Source: CAZMYM01 sp964620325 | GTDB taxonomy: Bacteria > Bipolaricaulota > Bipolaricaulia > UBA7950 > UBA9294 | Assembly (NCBI GenBank): GCA_964620325.1 | Contig: CAZUIM010000014.1 | Coordinates: 5,544-69,543 of the forward strand | Direction of reading: 5' to 3' | Length of the DNA: 64,000 bases | In this document: positions 43,943-52,891 of the stretch, piece by piece | Position numbering within the stretch: the first letter of the stretch is position 1 | How the letters are laid out: each line of letters starts with the position of its first letter | Position numbers and translations under genes: made by a program | Notes under the pieces: model-generated | Told to the model about the DNA's origin: nothing | Seen by the model: only the letters and a program-made list of their open reading frames with translations | The model's database searches: none

Positions 43943-44668
43943 CTACGCAAACGGCGATCTTCCGGCGGCGATCGCCTCCTGCCACTTCTGATTGGCGACC
44001 TGCACGAATGCCTCCAGCGGCATGAGCGGACGGCCGATCGTGTTCAGGGTCTCCGCGGGGATCTGGCCGCTCTTCACGAATTCCCGACCCGCGTCCTTCG
44101 CGGCCTCGAGGATGTCGCCCACGGGTTTCCCCGTCTTCAGCATCCCCGCGAACGGCATGCTGTGCGGCCGAAGAAGCGCGCCCGCGAACTCCCGATCGGC
44201 CTGTCTGGAGAACCTCTTCATGTAGTCGATCGCGGAGTCGAAGTTGTCCAGCTCCCAGAAACCGCAGGTGGAGACCAGCACGACCTTTCCCCGCGTCACG
44301 TCCTCGTGCAGGCTGTGGTAGCTGTGCCCGTCGCGGACTCCGAAGACGGGGTTCCCGAACGGGGTCATTCGGTCGATCAGGTTCTTCATCCCGCCGGCTA
44401 CTCCGCCCCAGTGGACCGGCGTGGCGAAGACCCAGACGTCCGCGTCCCGCAGCTTGGGAAGCAGCGTCTCCATGTCGTCCTTCTGAATGCACGCGCCCCG
44501 GACGAAGCACTCCAGACGACCCAGGCAGGGGCCGATGTTGAGCTTCTTCGTGTAGAAGAGCTCCACATCCGCACCTGTCTCCCTCATCCCTTCAAGGAAT
44601 GGATTCAGGATCAGAGCCGTGATTCCCTTGTCCATCTTGGGGCTGCAGTTGATCGCCAGCACCTTCAT
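43943..44668 (-). CDS. Flavodoxin-fold NAD(P)H-dependent oxidoreductase (Isf-like, cluster incomplete)
   Basis: 241 residues, flavodoxin-like fold: LAINCSPKMDKGITALIL (FMN phosphate loop), FATPVHWGGVAGGMKNLIDR (flavin contact) and VLVSTCGFWELDNF. Iron-sulfur flavoproteins of this group have a compact Cys motif; here only three cysteines remain with wide spacing (CLGRLECFVRGAC), so a [4Fe-4S] cluster is doubtful. It probably reduces quinones or small electrophiles. Shine-Dalgarno AAAGGAGGAG precedes the ATG at 44668. It has no obvious partner and lies between two accessory genes. Confidence 0.85.
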   Translation of the reverse strand: MKVLAINCSPKMDKGITALILNPFLEGMRETGADVELFYTKKLNIGPCLGRLECFVRGACIQKDDMETLLPKLRDADVWVFATPVHWGGVAGGMKNLIDRMTPFGNPVFGVRDGHSYHSLHEDVTRGKVVLVSTCGFWELDNFDSAIDYMKRFSRQADREFAGALLRPHSMPFAGMLKTGKPVGDILEAAKDAGREFVKSGQIPAETLNTIGRPLMPLEAFVQVANQKWQEAIAAGRSPFA

Positions 44669-44978
44669 GTCTCATCTCCTCCTTTCTCTGACAAGTCCAC
44701 ACCCGCTGGCCAGGATCTGCCTGGCAACGCACACGCTGGCACCGTGACATCCATCCGATCGTCGGCCCGCGCCGCCCTATCCTCTGCATTCTCTTGTGTT
44801 CCCGTATTCAGATCGATGCGTCCGCGCGCCATCCTAGGGCGCCGGGATTACTTGGGCAAGTTCATACAGGCTGCACAGCTAGAGAGCCGCGATCGGAGTC
44901 TCGGCTTGCGCTCATCGCATCGCCTGGACTTCAGTCGTAGTACCAGACCACCTGCAGACCGTAGTCATTCAGGTAAGC
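44669..44978. other. 310-bp gap between the flavodoxin-like and SIR2-like genes
   Basis: Nothing coding is supported. It must hold the leftward promoter of the flavodoxin-like gene, but no convincing -10/-35 pair was found. Confidence 0.4.
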
Positions 44979-46088
44979 TCAGAGCTTCTCGACTTCATGC
45001 CAGAGGTCTCGAACGTTGAGGAACGCTACGTCCTTGCCCTCCAGCCGCTTGGCTGCCTCAGCAGCCTCGGCCTCTTCGTAGAAGTAGTAGTCAATGGCGT
45101 TGATTCGAGCATTTCCTACCACCTCTTCGAACACGTGGTTGTCGTTCATCGGCGACAACCCGATGATGGTAACGTGGCCTGAGATCTCCCGAAACCTCTC
45201 CATCGGGTACTGCTCGGAGTGCCGAAGTCCAGGATCCTCACACTTGAGTCTGATCGCCTCGCGCATTCTCAGGAGCAGCGGACTGCTCTCGCCCCATGCA
45301 TCAACCTCGTCGCGGATCTGTGGATCATCCCCATAGGCCGCGGCGAGCTTTTCCATTGCGCTGTTCGCCCGGCTAGCCTGGGTCATGGAGAAGGATTTCA
45401 TCTCGCTTACGTGCGACAGCAAGCAGCTTGAGTAGAGATGTGGATACAACCAGTCCACCTTCTCGCCGTCGAGAAGGTCCTCTGACAGCTGATTACGGAA
45501 GCTGCTTGGATCATACACATCGCTCAGAACATCGAAGGCGCCATGGAGATGCAGAACCTCCGTCGAGCTGACGGACTCAAGGTTGTTGTCGTAGTTCGTT
45601 GTTAGTATGAGATCCCAGTCCGACAGCCAGTCCACCATCCCAGTTGGAAAACGCTCGTGGATCATCTGGATCGCGCCGCCATCGAACACCGCGTCCAAGA
45701 ACATTCTCCTGAGTACACCTCTCACGTGGAAGGTCTCAGGGTTGGTCTTCCCCAGCTTGTTGTACACGAGCTCGAATAGCAGGAAGTAGTCCTCGAAGCC
45801 GATCTCATCGACCGAGTAGCGTCGCGTCGTGTCGTACCTTAGCTTGAAGTCCTCAAGAGCAGCTTTCTCGAACCCTGCAAACGCGTACCTGTCATACGCG
45901 CCGTTCAGTACTGACCGATGCTCTCTGTGCAATACACGAACGAATTCAGCGCACTCCGAGGGATACAAATGCTCTGGGAAGCTTCCTCTTCGGACGTTAT
46001 CAAGTGCACGGGTGATGATTCCCGCATTCGTGTAGCGTTCACCGCCGAACTGGATGATCAGTCCGTTTCCGAACAGGACGTTCTTCAC
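44979..46088 (-). CDS. SIR2-like protein (candidate NADase/defence effector)
   Basis: 369 residues from a GTG at 46088 with GGAGGAAG 5-8 nt upstream. SIR2-type features: Gly-rich N-terminal loop VLFGNGLIIQFGG, LILTTNYDNNLE (160-171, N165), LHLHG (179-183, H182) and a C-terminal VTIIGLSPMNDNHVFEEV. Proteins of this class often deplete NAD+ in phage defence. No second effector or sensor gene is next to it, so a stand-alone system is possible. The gene is clearly more AT-rich and uses codons unlike its neighbours, pointing to horizontal transfer. Some AbiH-type proteins look similar. Confidence 0.6.
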   Translation of the reverse strand: MKNVLFGNGLIIQFGGERYTNAGIITRALDNVRRGSFPEHLYPSECAEFVRVLHREHRSVLNGAYDRYAFAGFEKAALEDFKLRYDTTRRYSVDEIGFEDYFLLFELVYNKLGKTNPETFHVRGVLRRMFLDAVFDGGAIQMIHERFPTGMVDWLSDWDLILTTNYDNNLESVSSTEVLHLHGAFDVLSDVYDPSSFRNQLSEDLLDGEKVDWLYPHLYSSCLLSHVSEMKSFSMTQASRANSAMEKLAAAYGDDPQIRDEVDAWGESSPLLLRMREAIRLKCEDPGLRHSEQYPMERFREISGHVTIIGLSPMNDNHVFEEVVGNARINAIDYYFYEEAEAAEAAKRLEGKDVAFLNVRDLWHEVEKL

Positions 46089-46313
46089 GGTGTCTTCCTC
46101 CGCTTCCGGATCCGGGCAACTGCCGAGCCTGATTGCTAGGGCCTCACTCTCGTATCACGAGGCTCCTCTCCTACTCATCAGTCCTCTCACGATCCCCGCA
46201 TGCTGCCACAAGACCGCTCTGTAGTTCAACAGGCCAGCGTATCCGACAAGCGGCGCATTGGAGTCCTGGTCGCTCGCCAGTACAATCCCGCCCGGTCAGT
46301 GAGGAGGTTGCCC

Positions 46314-47501
46314 GTGTCTGAACGGAACGTGGTGCTTGGCGTCACCGGCTCGATCGCGGCGTACAAGGCGGTCGATCTGGCGAGCAAGCTGACGCAGGCC
46401 GGCGTTTCCGTCCACACGGTGATGACCGAAAGCGCGGCGAAGCTGGTCGGAGAGGCTTCGTTTCGCGCGATCACCGGAAATCCGGTGGCAACGCGGATGT
46501 TTGACCTCGAGAACCTCTATTCGATCGAGCATATCTCGCTCGCCGAGCTCGCCGACCTCGTCCTGATCGCTCCGGCGACGGCGAACGCGCTCGCCAAGAT
46601 CGCCGCCGGAATCGCCGACGATCTGCTGACGTGCACCGTTCTCGCCTCTCGAGCTCCACTCCTCGTCGCACCGGCGATGCACACGACGATGTGGGAGAAT
46701 CGGGCGACACAGAAGAACGTCGAAACGCTGCGAGCGCGCGGGATCGGATTCGTCGGGCCGGCCGTCGGGCGCCTCGCCTCAGGCGGCCGGGGCACCGGAC
46801 GGTTCGCACCGATCGACGAGATCCTCGGGGGTGCTCTCCGCATCCTCGGGCGGACCGGCGATCTCGCCGGCCGGCGAATCGTTGTCAGCGCCGGCGGAAC
46901 CCGCGAGCCGATCGACCCGATCCGTTTCCTCGGGAACCGGTCGACCGGGAGGATGGGCTTCGCGATCGCCGAGGCGGCGCGTGACCGAGGGGCCGAGGTC
47001 GCCCTGATCGCTGCGCCGACCCTTCTGCCGCGACCGACGGGGATCGACGTCGTCGAGGTCGAATCAGCGCGGGAGATGTTCGATGCCGTGAGAGAAGCGA
47101 GCGCCGACGCCGACGCGCTGATCATGGCCGCCGCTGTCGCGGACTACAGCCCGGAGGCCCGATCGGAGTCGAAGTTGAAGAAATCGGAGGGTGAGCTTCG
47201 GCTGCGCCTCATTCGAACCGAGGACATTCTCGCGGCCGTCCGCGACGTCCCCGTCCGCGTCGGGTTCGCCGCCGAGACGGACGATCTGATCGGCAACGCC
47301 ACGAAGAAGCTCGAGGAGAAGGATCTCGATCTCGTCGTCGCCAACCTCGTCGACAACGCGGGAGGGCCGTTCGGAGCGGAGAGGAATCGAGCGATCCTTC
47401 TCGACTCGTCCGGTGCGACGGAGGAGCTGCCGACCCTCACGAAGCGGGAGTTGGGGGATCGGATCCTCGACTGCATCCGCGACCTCCTCCCCGCCGGCTA
47501 G
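46314..47501 (+). CDS. coaBC: Bifunctional phosphopantothenoylcysteine decarboxylase/synthase CoaBC
   Basis: Start GTG 46314 (GAGGAGG 6 nt upstream); 395 residues. CoaC part: VVLGVTGSIAAYKAVDLASK, the FMN/substrate site APATANALAKIAAGIADDLL and PAMHTTMW. CoaB part: SAGGTREPIDPIRFLGNRST and AAVADYSPE, then KLKKSEG. It makes 4'-phosphopantetheine from 4'-phosphopantothenate and Cys. It begins a five-gene CoA-precursor block. Confidence 0.96.
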   Translation: MSERNVVLGVTGSIAAYKAVDLASKLTQAGVSVHTVMTESAAKLVGEASFRAITGNPVATRMFDLENLYSIEHISLAELADLVLIAPATANALAKIAAGIADDLLTCTVLASRAPLLVAPAMHTTMWENRATQKNVETLRARGIGFVGPAVGRLASGGRGTGRFAPIDEILGGALRILGRTGDLAGRRIVVSAGGTREPIDPIRFLGNRSTGRMGFAIAEAARDRGAEVALIAAPTLLPRPTGIDVVEVESAREMFDAVREASADADALIMAAAVADYSPEARSESKLKKSEGELRLRLIRTEDILAAVRDVPVRVGFAAETDDLIGNATKKLEEKDLDLVVANLVDNAGGPFGAERNRAILLDSSGATEELPTLTKRELGDRILDCIRDLLPAG

Positions 47502-47515
47502 GTGATCGATGAAAC

Positions 47516-48388
47516 ATGGCAACCAAGAATCGTCCTAGACTCGGATTCATCGGACCGGGAACCGTCGGGACGGCGCTGGCTCGCGGACTCGCCGAAGCCG
47601 GCTATTCGATCGTCCTCCACGGACGGAACCCCGAGCGCCTGCGGCGTGCCCTCGACCGCGTTCCCGGGGCCCGTCGGGCAACGAGCGCCCAGGAGGTCGT
47701 CGACTCGGCCGACGTCGTCTTCTTGACCGTTCCGGACGACGCGATCCGCTCGGTCGCCGCCTCGCTCGACTGGTCGCCGGAAAAGAGCGCCGTTCACTGC
47801 TCCGGTGCCTCGTCGTTCGATCCTGTCGAGCCAGCGACGGCCCGCGGGGCGGCCGTCGGGGTCCTCCACCCGCTCCAGTCGTTCGCCAGTCCAGAGCAAG
47901 CAGAGAAGAACCTCCCCGGCTCCGCGTTCGCCGTTCAAGCGACGGAGCCCGACCTCGAGACGACCCTCGCCGAGATGGCTCGCGCCCTCGGAGGAAGCCC
48001 GTTCGTCCTCGCCGGCGACAAGGCCGTCTATCACGCGAGTGCCGTCATCGCCTGCAACTACCTCGTCACCCTGCTCGACGCCGCGGCCGACTTGTGGCGG
48101 CACCTCGGCCTCACCAAACAGGACGGGCTTCGTGCTCTCCTCCCGCTCGTCCGGGGGACGGTAGAAAACCTGGAGGCGGTCGGACTCCCGAACGCGCTGA
48201 CCGGGCCGATCGCTCGGGGCGACGTCGGGACGGTCGACCGCCATCTGGCGGCGCTTCGCGAGTTCGCGCCGGACCTCGCCCTCTTGTACACGGAGCTCGC
48301 ACGAAGGACGATCTCAGTGGCACTCGACAAAGGAACCCTCGATGAGGCCGCCGCCCGGCGGCTTCGCGAGCGACTCGAAAAGGGGTGA
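47516..48388 (+). CDS. panG: Rossmann/DUF2520 reductase, predicted ketopantoate reductase PanG
   Basis: 290 residues. NAD(P)-binding Rossmann domain (LGFIGPGTVGTALARGLAEA), then SAVHCSGA, VLHPLQSF (typical of DUF2520) and a helical C-terminal domain (VYHASAVIACNYLVTLLDAA). Position between coaBC and panB-panC-coaX, with no panE in the block, supports ketopantoate to pantoate reduction. DUF2520 PanG is known to replace PanE in some bacteria such as Francisella. The function is inferred from family and context. Confidence 0.85.
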   Translation: MATKNRPRLGFIGPGTVGTALARGLAEAGYSIVLHGRNPERLRRALDRVPGARRATSAQEVVDSADVVFLTVPDDAIRSVAASLDWSPEKSAVHCSGASSFDPVEPATARGAAVGVLHPLQSFASPEQAEKNLPGSAFAVQATEPDLETTLAEMARALGGSPFVLAGDKAVYHASAVIACNYLVTLLDAAADLWRHLGLTKQDGLRALLPLVRGTVENLEAVGLPNALTGPIARGDVGTVDRHLAALREFAPDLALLYTELARRTISVALDKGTLDEAAARRLRERLEKG

Positions 48389-48394
48389 GTTGCG

Positions 48395-49249
48395 TTGCGC
48401 GTTACGACCGCCGACATACGAAAGAAGAAACAGAAGGGTGAACGGTTCGCCGCCATCACCGCCTATGATGTCGTCTCCGCCCGCCTCGTCGACGACGCCG
48501 GGATCCCGCTGATCCTCGTCGGCGACAGCCTGGGGATGGTCGTCCTCGGCTACGACAGCACGATTCCGGTCACGCTCGACGACATCATTCATCACACTCG
48601 CGCCGTCGTTCGCGGGAGCCGTCGCGCGCTGATCGTCGCCGATCTGCCGTTCATGACGTACCACAAGTCGCCCGAGCAGGCGCTCGACAGCGCCGGGCGC
48701 TGCCTCCAAGAGGGGGGCGCGCAGGCGGTGAAGCTCGAGGGAGGGCGAGCGATCGCCGGGACCGTCGCCCGGCTGACCGAGGCCGGAATCCCGGTGATGG
48801 GGCACCTCGGTCTGACGCCGCAGTCGATTCACCAGCTCGGTGGCTTCCGTGCTCAGGGAAAGAACGTCGAACGCGCCCGGGAGCTCCTCGAGGACGCCCT
48901 CGCCCTACAAGAGGCCGGCGCGTTCTCCATCGTTCTCGAATGCGTCCCGTCCGAGCTCTCCCGTCTGATCACGCAGCGCCTGGCGATTCCGACGGTCGGG
49001 ATCGGAGCCGGGCCGGACTGCGACGCGGAGATCCAGGTGGTGAGCGACACGCTCGGCTGGTTCTCCGATTTCGTTCCGAAGCACGCCCGGCAGTTCGCCA
49101 AACTGGCCGACGCTGCGGCATCGGCACTGAAGGAGTACATGGAGGCCGTCACCTCCGGGAGGTTCCCGACGGAGAAGGAGTCGGTCTCGGTCTCCGAGGA
49201 CGTGATTCGCGCCGTCGAGGCAGGCCTCGACGGAGGCGTCGAACGGTAA
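48395..49249 (+). CDS. panB: 3-methyl-2-oxobutanoate hydroxymethyltransferase
   Basis: 284 residues starting at TTG 48395 (AAGGGGTGAG upstream), 6 bp after panG. Motifs: ITAYDVVSARLVDDAGIPLI, VGDSLGMVVLGYDSTIPVTL (Mg2+/substrate), VKLEGG and MGHLGLTPQS. It adds a hydroxymethyl group from methylene-THF to ketoisovalerate, giving ketopantoate. Confidence 0.96.
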   Translation: MRVTTADIRKKKQKGERFAAITAYDVVSARLVDDAGIPLILVGDSLGMVVLGYDSTIPVTLDDIIHHTRAVVRGSRRALIVADLPFMTYHKSPEQALDSAGRCLQEGGAQAVKLEGGRAIAGTVARLTEAGIPVMGHLGLTPQSIHQLGGFRAQGKNVERARELLEDALALQEAGAFSIVLECVPSELSRLITQRLAIPTVGIGAGPDCDAEIQVVSDTLGWFSDFVPKHARQFAKLADAAASALKEYMEAVTSGRFPTEKESVSVSEDVIRAVEAGLDGGVER

Positions 49250-49251
49250 CG

Positions 49252-50103
49252 ATGAAGGTCGCGACGACGATTGCCGAACTCCGGACGTATCGCGCCGAGC
49301 TCCCCGAGCCGGTCGGCTTCGTCCCGACGATGGGATCCCTGCACGAGGGGCACCTGTCGCTCGTCCGGCGCGCACAGGCTGTCGCAGCTTCGGTCGTCGT
49401 CAGCGTCTTCGTCAACCCATCGCAGTTCGCTCCCTCCGAAGATCTGGCCGACTACCCGCGCAACCCCGAGCGGGATCTCCGGCTGCTGGAGTCCGAGGGA
49501 GTCGATCTCGTCTTCGCCCCCGCAGTCGCCGAGATGTATCCGGAAGGGTTCGACACGTGGGTCGAGGTCGATCGGTTGTCCGACCGGCTCGAGGGGGTGT
49601 CGCGACCGACGCACTTCCGCGGGGTCGCGACGGTCGTCGCCAAGCTGTTCAACATCGTGTCGCCTCGACTCGCCGTCTTCGGACAGAAGGACGGCCAGCA
49701 GGCGATCGTCGTCCGTCGACTGATCGCGGATCTCAACTTCGAGATCGAACTCGTCGTCGCGCCGACCGTTCGCGAGCCGGACGGGTTGGCGATGAGCAGT
49801 CGAAACATGTACCTGTCACCGGAGGAGCGCGCGGCGGCGACCGCCCTTCGCCGCGCGCTCGTTTACGCCGAAACTGTGTTCGACGCGGGGGACCGGAACG
49901 CCGAGACGATCCGCACGGCCGTCGAAGAGGCGCTCGCCACCGAGCCGCTCGTCCACCCGATCTATGTGAGTGTCGCCGACGCCGAAACCCTCGACGAGCT
50001 CGAGACGGTCGACCGAAAGGCTCTCGTTTCGCTCGCCGCCCGCGTCGGGAAGACGCGCCTCATCGACAATGTCGTTCTCCCGCCCAACGAGGGGCTGGGA
50101 TGA
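49252..50103 (+). CDS. panC: Pantothenate synthetase
   Basis: 283 residues, starting 2 bp after panB. HIGH-type nucleotide motif VPTMGSLHEGHLSLVRRA, FVNPSQF, FGQKDGQQAIVVRRL and the KMSKS-like GLAMSSRNMYL. It joins pantoate and beta-alanine. The source of beta-alanine (panD) is not in the window. ATGA overlap with coaX. Confidence 0.97.
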   Translation: MKVATTIAELRTYRAELPEPVGFVPTMGSLHEGHLSLVRRAQAVAASVVVSVFVNPSQFAPSEDLADYPRNPERDLRLLESEGVDLVFAPAVAEMYPEGFDTWVEVDRLSDRLEGVSRPTHFRGVATVVAKLFNIVSPRLAVFGQKDGQQAIVVRRLIADLNFEIELVVAPTVREPDGLAMSSRNMYLSPEERAAATALRRALVYAETVFDAGDRNAETIRTAVEEALATEPLVHPIYVSVADAETLDELETVDRKALVSLAARVGKTRLIDNVVLPPNEGLG

Positions 50104-50870
50104 CCGTTCTGGTCGGCGACGTAGGGAACACGCAGACGATCCTCGGTCTGTTCGAGGCGGAGACGCTCGCCGAGCACTGGCGATTGACGACCGATCGAGA
50201 TCGGACCTGCGACGAACTGGCGATCCTCGTCCGCGGCCTTCTGCAAGAGGCCGGCCGATCGCCACAGAGCGTCGACGCGATCGGCGTCGCTTCGGTCGTC
50301 CCGTCGCTCCATCGATCGCTGCACGGCGGGCTCACCAAGGTCTTCGGGACCGAGCCGCGCTTCCTCACGCCGGCGAACGCCGGCATTCGCCTCGACGTCC
50401 GAGAGCCGCACGCGGTCGGCGCCGATCGGATCGCGAACACGATCGCCGCCCATCGGCTGGTCGAGGCGTCCTGCCTCGTGATCGACTTCGGCACAGCGAC
50501 GAACTTCGATCTGGTCGGGGCGGACGGTGCCTTCCTCGGCGGAGCGATCGCCCCGGAAATGGAACTCGCCGCCCGCGGACTGACCGACCGGGCGGCACAG
50601 CTTCACTCCGTCCCACTCGACGTCCCCCCGTCCGTCCTCGGGAAGACGACGACGGAGAACCTTCAAGCGGGGATCGTTCTCGGCTTCTTGGACCTCGTCG
50701 ACGGCCTCGTCCGCAGGTTCCGAGTCGAGGTCCCGACGATCGCCCGCGTCATCGCCACCGGCGGGAAGGGTGAGCTGTTCGCACGAGAACTCGACGCGAT
50801 CGACGAATACGTCCCTTTCCTGACGCTGCTCGGGTTGCGCGCGTGGTTGCAGCGCACCCCGGACGCATAG
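50100..50870 (+). CDS. coaX: Type III pantothenate kinase
   Basis: 256 residues. ASKHA-fold motifs: VLVGDVGNTQTILGLF (phosphate 1), GADRIANTIAAH (pantothenate site), VIDFGTATNFDLV (phosphate 2) and ATGGKGELFA (adenosine). It phosphorylates pantothenate, feeding CoaBC. It closes the pan/coa operon and is convergent with the LolA-like gene 9 bp away. Confidence 0.96.
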   Translation: MTVLVGDVGNTQTILGLFEAETLAEHWRLTTDRDRTCDELAILVRGLLQEAGRSPQSVDAIGVASVVPSLHRSLHGGLTKVFGTEPRFLTPANAGIRLDVREPHAVGADRIANTIAAHRLVEASCLVIDFGTATNFDLVGADGAFLGGAIAPEMELAARGLTDRAAQLHSVPLDVPPSVLGKTTTENLQAGIVLGFLDLVDGLVRRFRVEVPTIARVIATGGKGELFARELDAIDEYVPFLTLLGLRAWLQRTPDA

Positions 50871-50879
50871 TGTCCCGCC

Positions 50880-51635
50880 CTAGGGTTCCTCTGCCAGCCG
50901 GCTCGGATCGAACAACGCCTCATCGAGTTCGTCAGTCCCGATCTCGAGGATCTCCGAGGTGGTGATTCGGCCGACGAGGAGTCGGTTCTCGATTCGTTGA
51001 ACCTTCGCGTAGACGTCGCTCTCGCCGCGCGTCGCGTAGTCCTCGTAGAAGACCTCGTAGAACGGAAGATCCTCATTGAATGCGTAGAGAACGACCGAGA
51101 TCGGCCGAAGTGTCTCAGGGTCCGCCTTCACGCTCGCCTGTTGAAAGGCGACGGAGAAATCGACGGCGTCGAGGTCGACCTCGATGAGCTCTTGGCCGTT
51201 CTCGTCGGTGACGACTCGCCGCGCGTCGACCGTGTAGTCTTCCGCAAACCGGATGCCGGCCGTCTGCGCGACGGCGGAGTCGCCGAAGACGGCCTGCGTA
51301 CCCCCGACGGCGAGCGGCTCGTCGAGATCGGGTCCGAAGAAGAAGGTGTCTTCGGGGGTCACGAGGTAGATCTGCCCTGCGAGTTCGTCGGGGGCCAGGA
51401 ATTCGATCCGGCTGATCGACGCGCCGTCGATCTCTCCGAAGAGGAGGCGAATCTCCGCCTCGCTGGTTTCGTCGGGCGTCTCGGAGACGACGCGCGTTCG
51501 AATGCTCGTTGCATCGGAATCGAAGAAGCGGGCCTTGTCGAAGGCCTCCAGCAGGGTGGCATCGCTCAAGCCATCCTGAGCGGCGACGGCCGATCCGATC
51601 AAGATGACAGCGAGGACAATCGTGGCAAGTCTCAT
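50880..51635 (-). CDS. LolA-like outer-membrane lipoprotein-sorting protein
   Basis: ATG 51635 (AAAGGAGATCG upstream), 251 residues, signal peptide MRLATIVLAVILIGSAVAAQ. The rest is a beta-rich LolA/LolB-like fold (SEAEIRLLFG, IYLVTPEDTFFFGP, DSDVYAKVQRIE-type strands). It is last in an operon with an ATPase and two FtsX-type permeases, matching a lipid or lipoprotein carrier that receives cargo from the exporter. Confidence 0.8.
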   Translation of the reverse strand: MRLATIVLAVILIGSAVAAQDGLSDATLLEAFDKARFFDSDATSIRTRVVSETPDETSEAEIRLLFGEIDGASISRIEFLAPDELAGQIYLVTPEDTFFFGPDLDEPLAVGGTQAVFGDSAVAQTAGIRFAEDYTVDARRVVTDENGQELIEVDLDAVDFSVAFQQASVKADPETLRPISVVLYAFNEDLPFYEVFYEDYATRGESDVYAKVQRIENRLLVGRITTSEILEIGTDELDEALFDPSRLAEEP

Positions 51636-51657
51636 CGATCTCCTTTCCTCACGATGA

Positions 51658-52869
51658 TCATACACTCCGCAACGCGTCGACGATTCGCGATCGGGCGTTC
51701 TTCCAAGACGGATAGAGAGCACTGACGAGGGTCGCCGCGAGGGCCGTCAGAAGCGGAACGAAGACGGTCGAGAGTTCCAGTCGCAGACGGACGGCCTGGG
51801 GGATCGCCGCACCCGGAGGCGTCCAAGCGAAGCCGATCGCGTTGAAGATCACCGCGACGCTGAGACCGACCCCGACACCGAGAACGCCCCCGATCAGCCC
51901 GAGCCAGACACCCTCGAGAACGTACGTCCGAAAGATCCTCGACGGAAACGCTCCGAGAGCACGCAATGTTCCGATCTCCCGCGTTCGCTCGAGGAAGGCG
52001 ATCGTCAGAACCTCCAGCACGCTGAAGAAGACGAGGACGAAGACCGCGACGCCGGCGAGGCCGGAGAAGGCGGTGTAGAAGGTGCGAAGCGACTCATAGT
52101 CCGGGCTCAGCTCTTCCCACGTTCTCGCCACGAGAGCGATCCCCGCCGCGGACAGGCGTTCCTCGAGATGCGCAGCGACGTTCGCCGCGTCGTCGAGATC
52201 CTCGAGGCTGATCAGGATCCGCTCGATCCCGTCGGTCCTCAGCAATCGCTGGACGAAGGCGAGCGGGAAGAGCCCGAGCTGCTTCTCGACCGTCTCGATG
52301 CTGTAGGTCAGCTCTCCGACGACGTCGATGGTCGCCGCGTTGAACGCACCGCTCACCGTCCCCGTCGCAACGTTGATCCGCCCCCCGACCGAAACATCGA
52401 GCTTCCTCGCGAGCGATCGACCGAGGACGACCTGACGGCTCGCATCGTCGGCGAGGACCTCGCCTTCGGTCAAGATGCACTCGTACTGCTCGGCACAGTC
52501 ACACGGGATCACACCCCGACCGACGATCAGCGTGCTTCCGGACGCGTCGCCGACCAGCCCGGCGAAGTCGAGTCGCCAGGTGACACCGGTCACCCCTTCC
52601 TCTGCGCCGACGATCTCGACGACGCGGTCGAGCGTCTCCGGATCGATCAGGTAGTCGTAGCCGTCGGCCTGGTTCTCGAACAGCCGCTCGTCGGCGATCT
52701 GTATCGCCCCCGTCTCACAGGCGAGCGAGCGCTTCGTCGATCGCAACGCCTCGCCGATGAACCCAAGGAGAAAGAGCAGAATCGAGATGCCGACGATCAT
52801 CACCGTCAACGTGAGGGCCGTCCGGCGGCGGTTGCGGAAGACGTTTCGCAATGCCAGTCTCCAGTCCAT
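51658..52869 (-). CDS. FtsX/LolE-type ABC transporter permease (second of pair)
   Basis: 403 residues. N-terminal membrane helix (TALTLTVMIVGISILLFLLG), a large extracytoplasmic MacB-PCD-like domain (~residues 45-265), and three C-terminal helices with the FtsX motif FLERTREIGTLRALGAFPS. It has the same length and layout as the upstream permease and probably pairs with it as a LolCE-like heterodimer. The periplasmic part has a Cys pair (VIPCDCAEQYEC) absent from the partner. RBS AGGGGGC. Confidence 0.9.
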   Translation of the reverse strand: MDWRLALRNVFRNRRRTALTLTVMIVGISILLFLLGFIGEALRSTKRSLACETGAIQIADERLFENQADGYDYLIDPETLDRVVEIVGAEEGVTGVTWRLDFAGLVGDASGSTLIVGRGVIPCDCAEQYECILTEGEVLADDASRQVVLGRSLARKLDVSVGGRINVATGTVSGAFNAATIDVVGELTYSIETVEKQLGLFPLAFVQRLLRTDGIERILISLEDLDDAANVAAHLEERLSAAGIALVARTWEELSPDYESLRTFYTAFSGLAGVAVFVLVFFSVLEVLTIAFLERTREIGTLRALGAFPSRIFRTYVLEGVWLGLIGGVLGVGVGLSVAVIFNAIGFAWTPPGAAIPQAVRLRLELSTVFVPLLTALAATLVSALYPSWKNARSRIVDALRSV

Positions 52870-52891
52870 CGAGCCCCCTATCGAGCTTTCC

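Noticed and set aside
46140..46313. tRNA gene or attachment site next to the SIR2-like gene
   Set aside because: No T-loop/acceptor pairing could be assembled, and no duplicated end sequence was found at the other edge of the patch.
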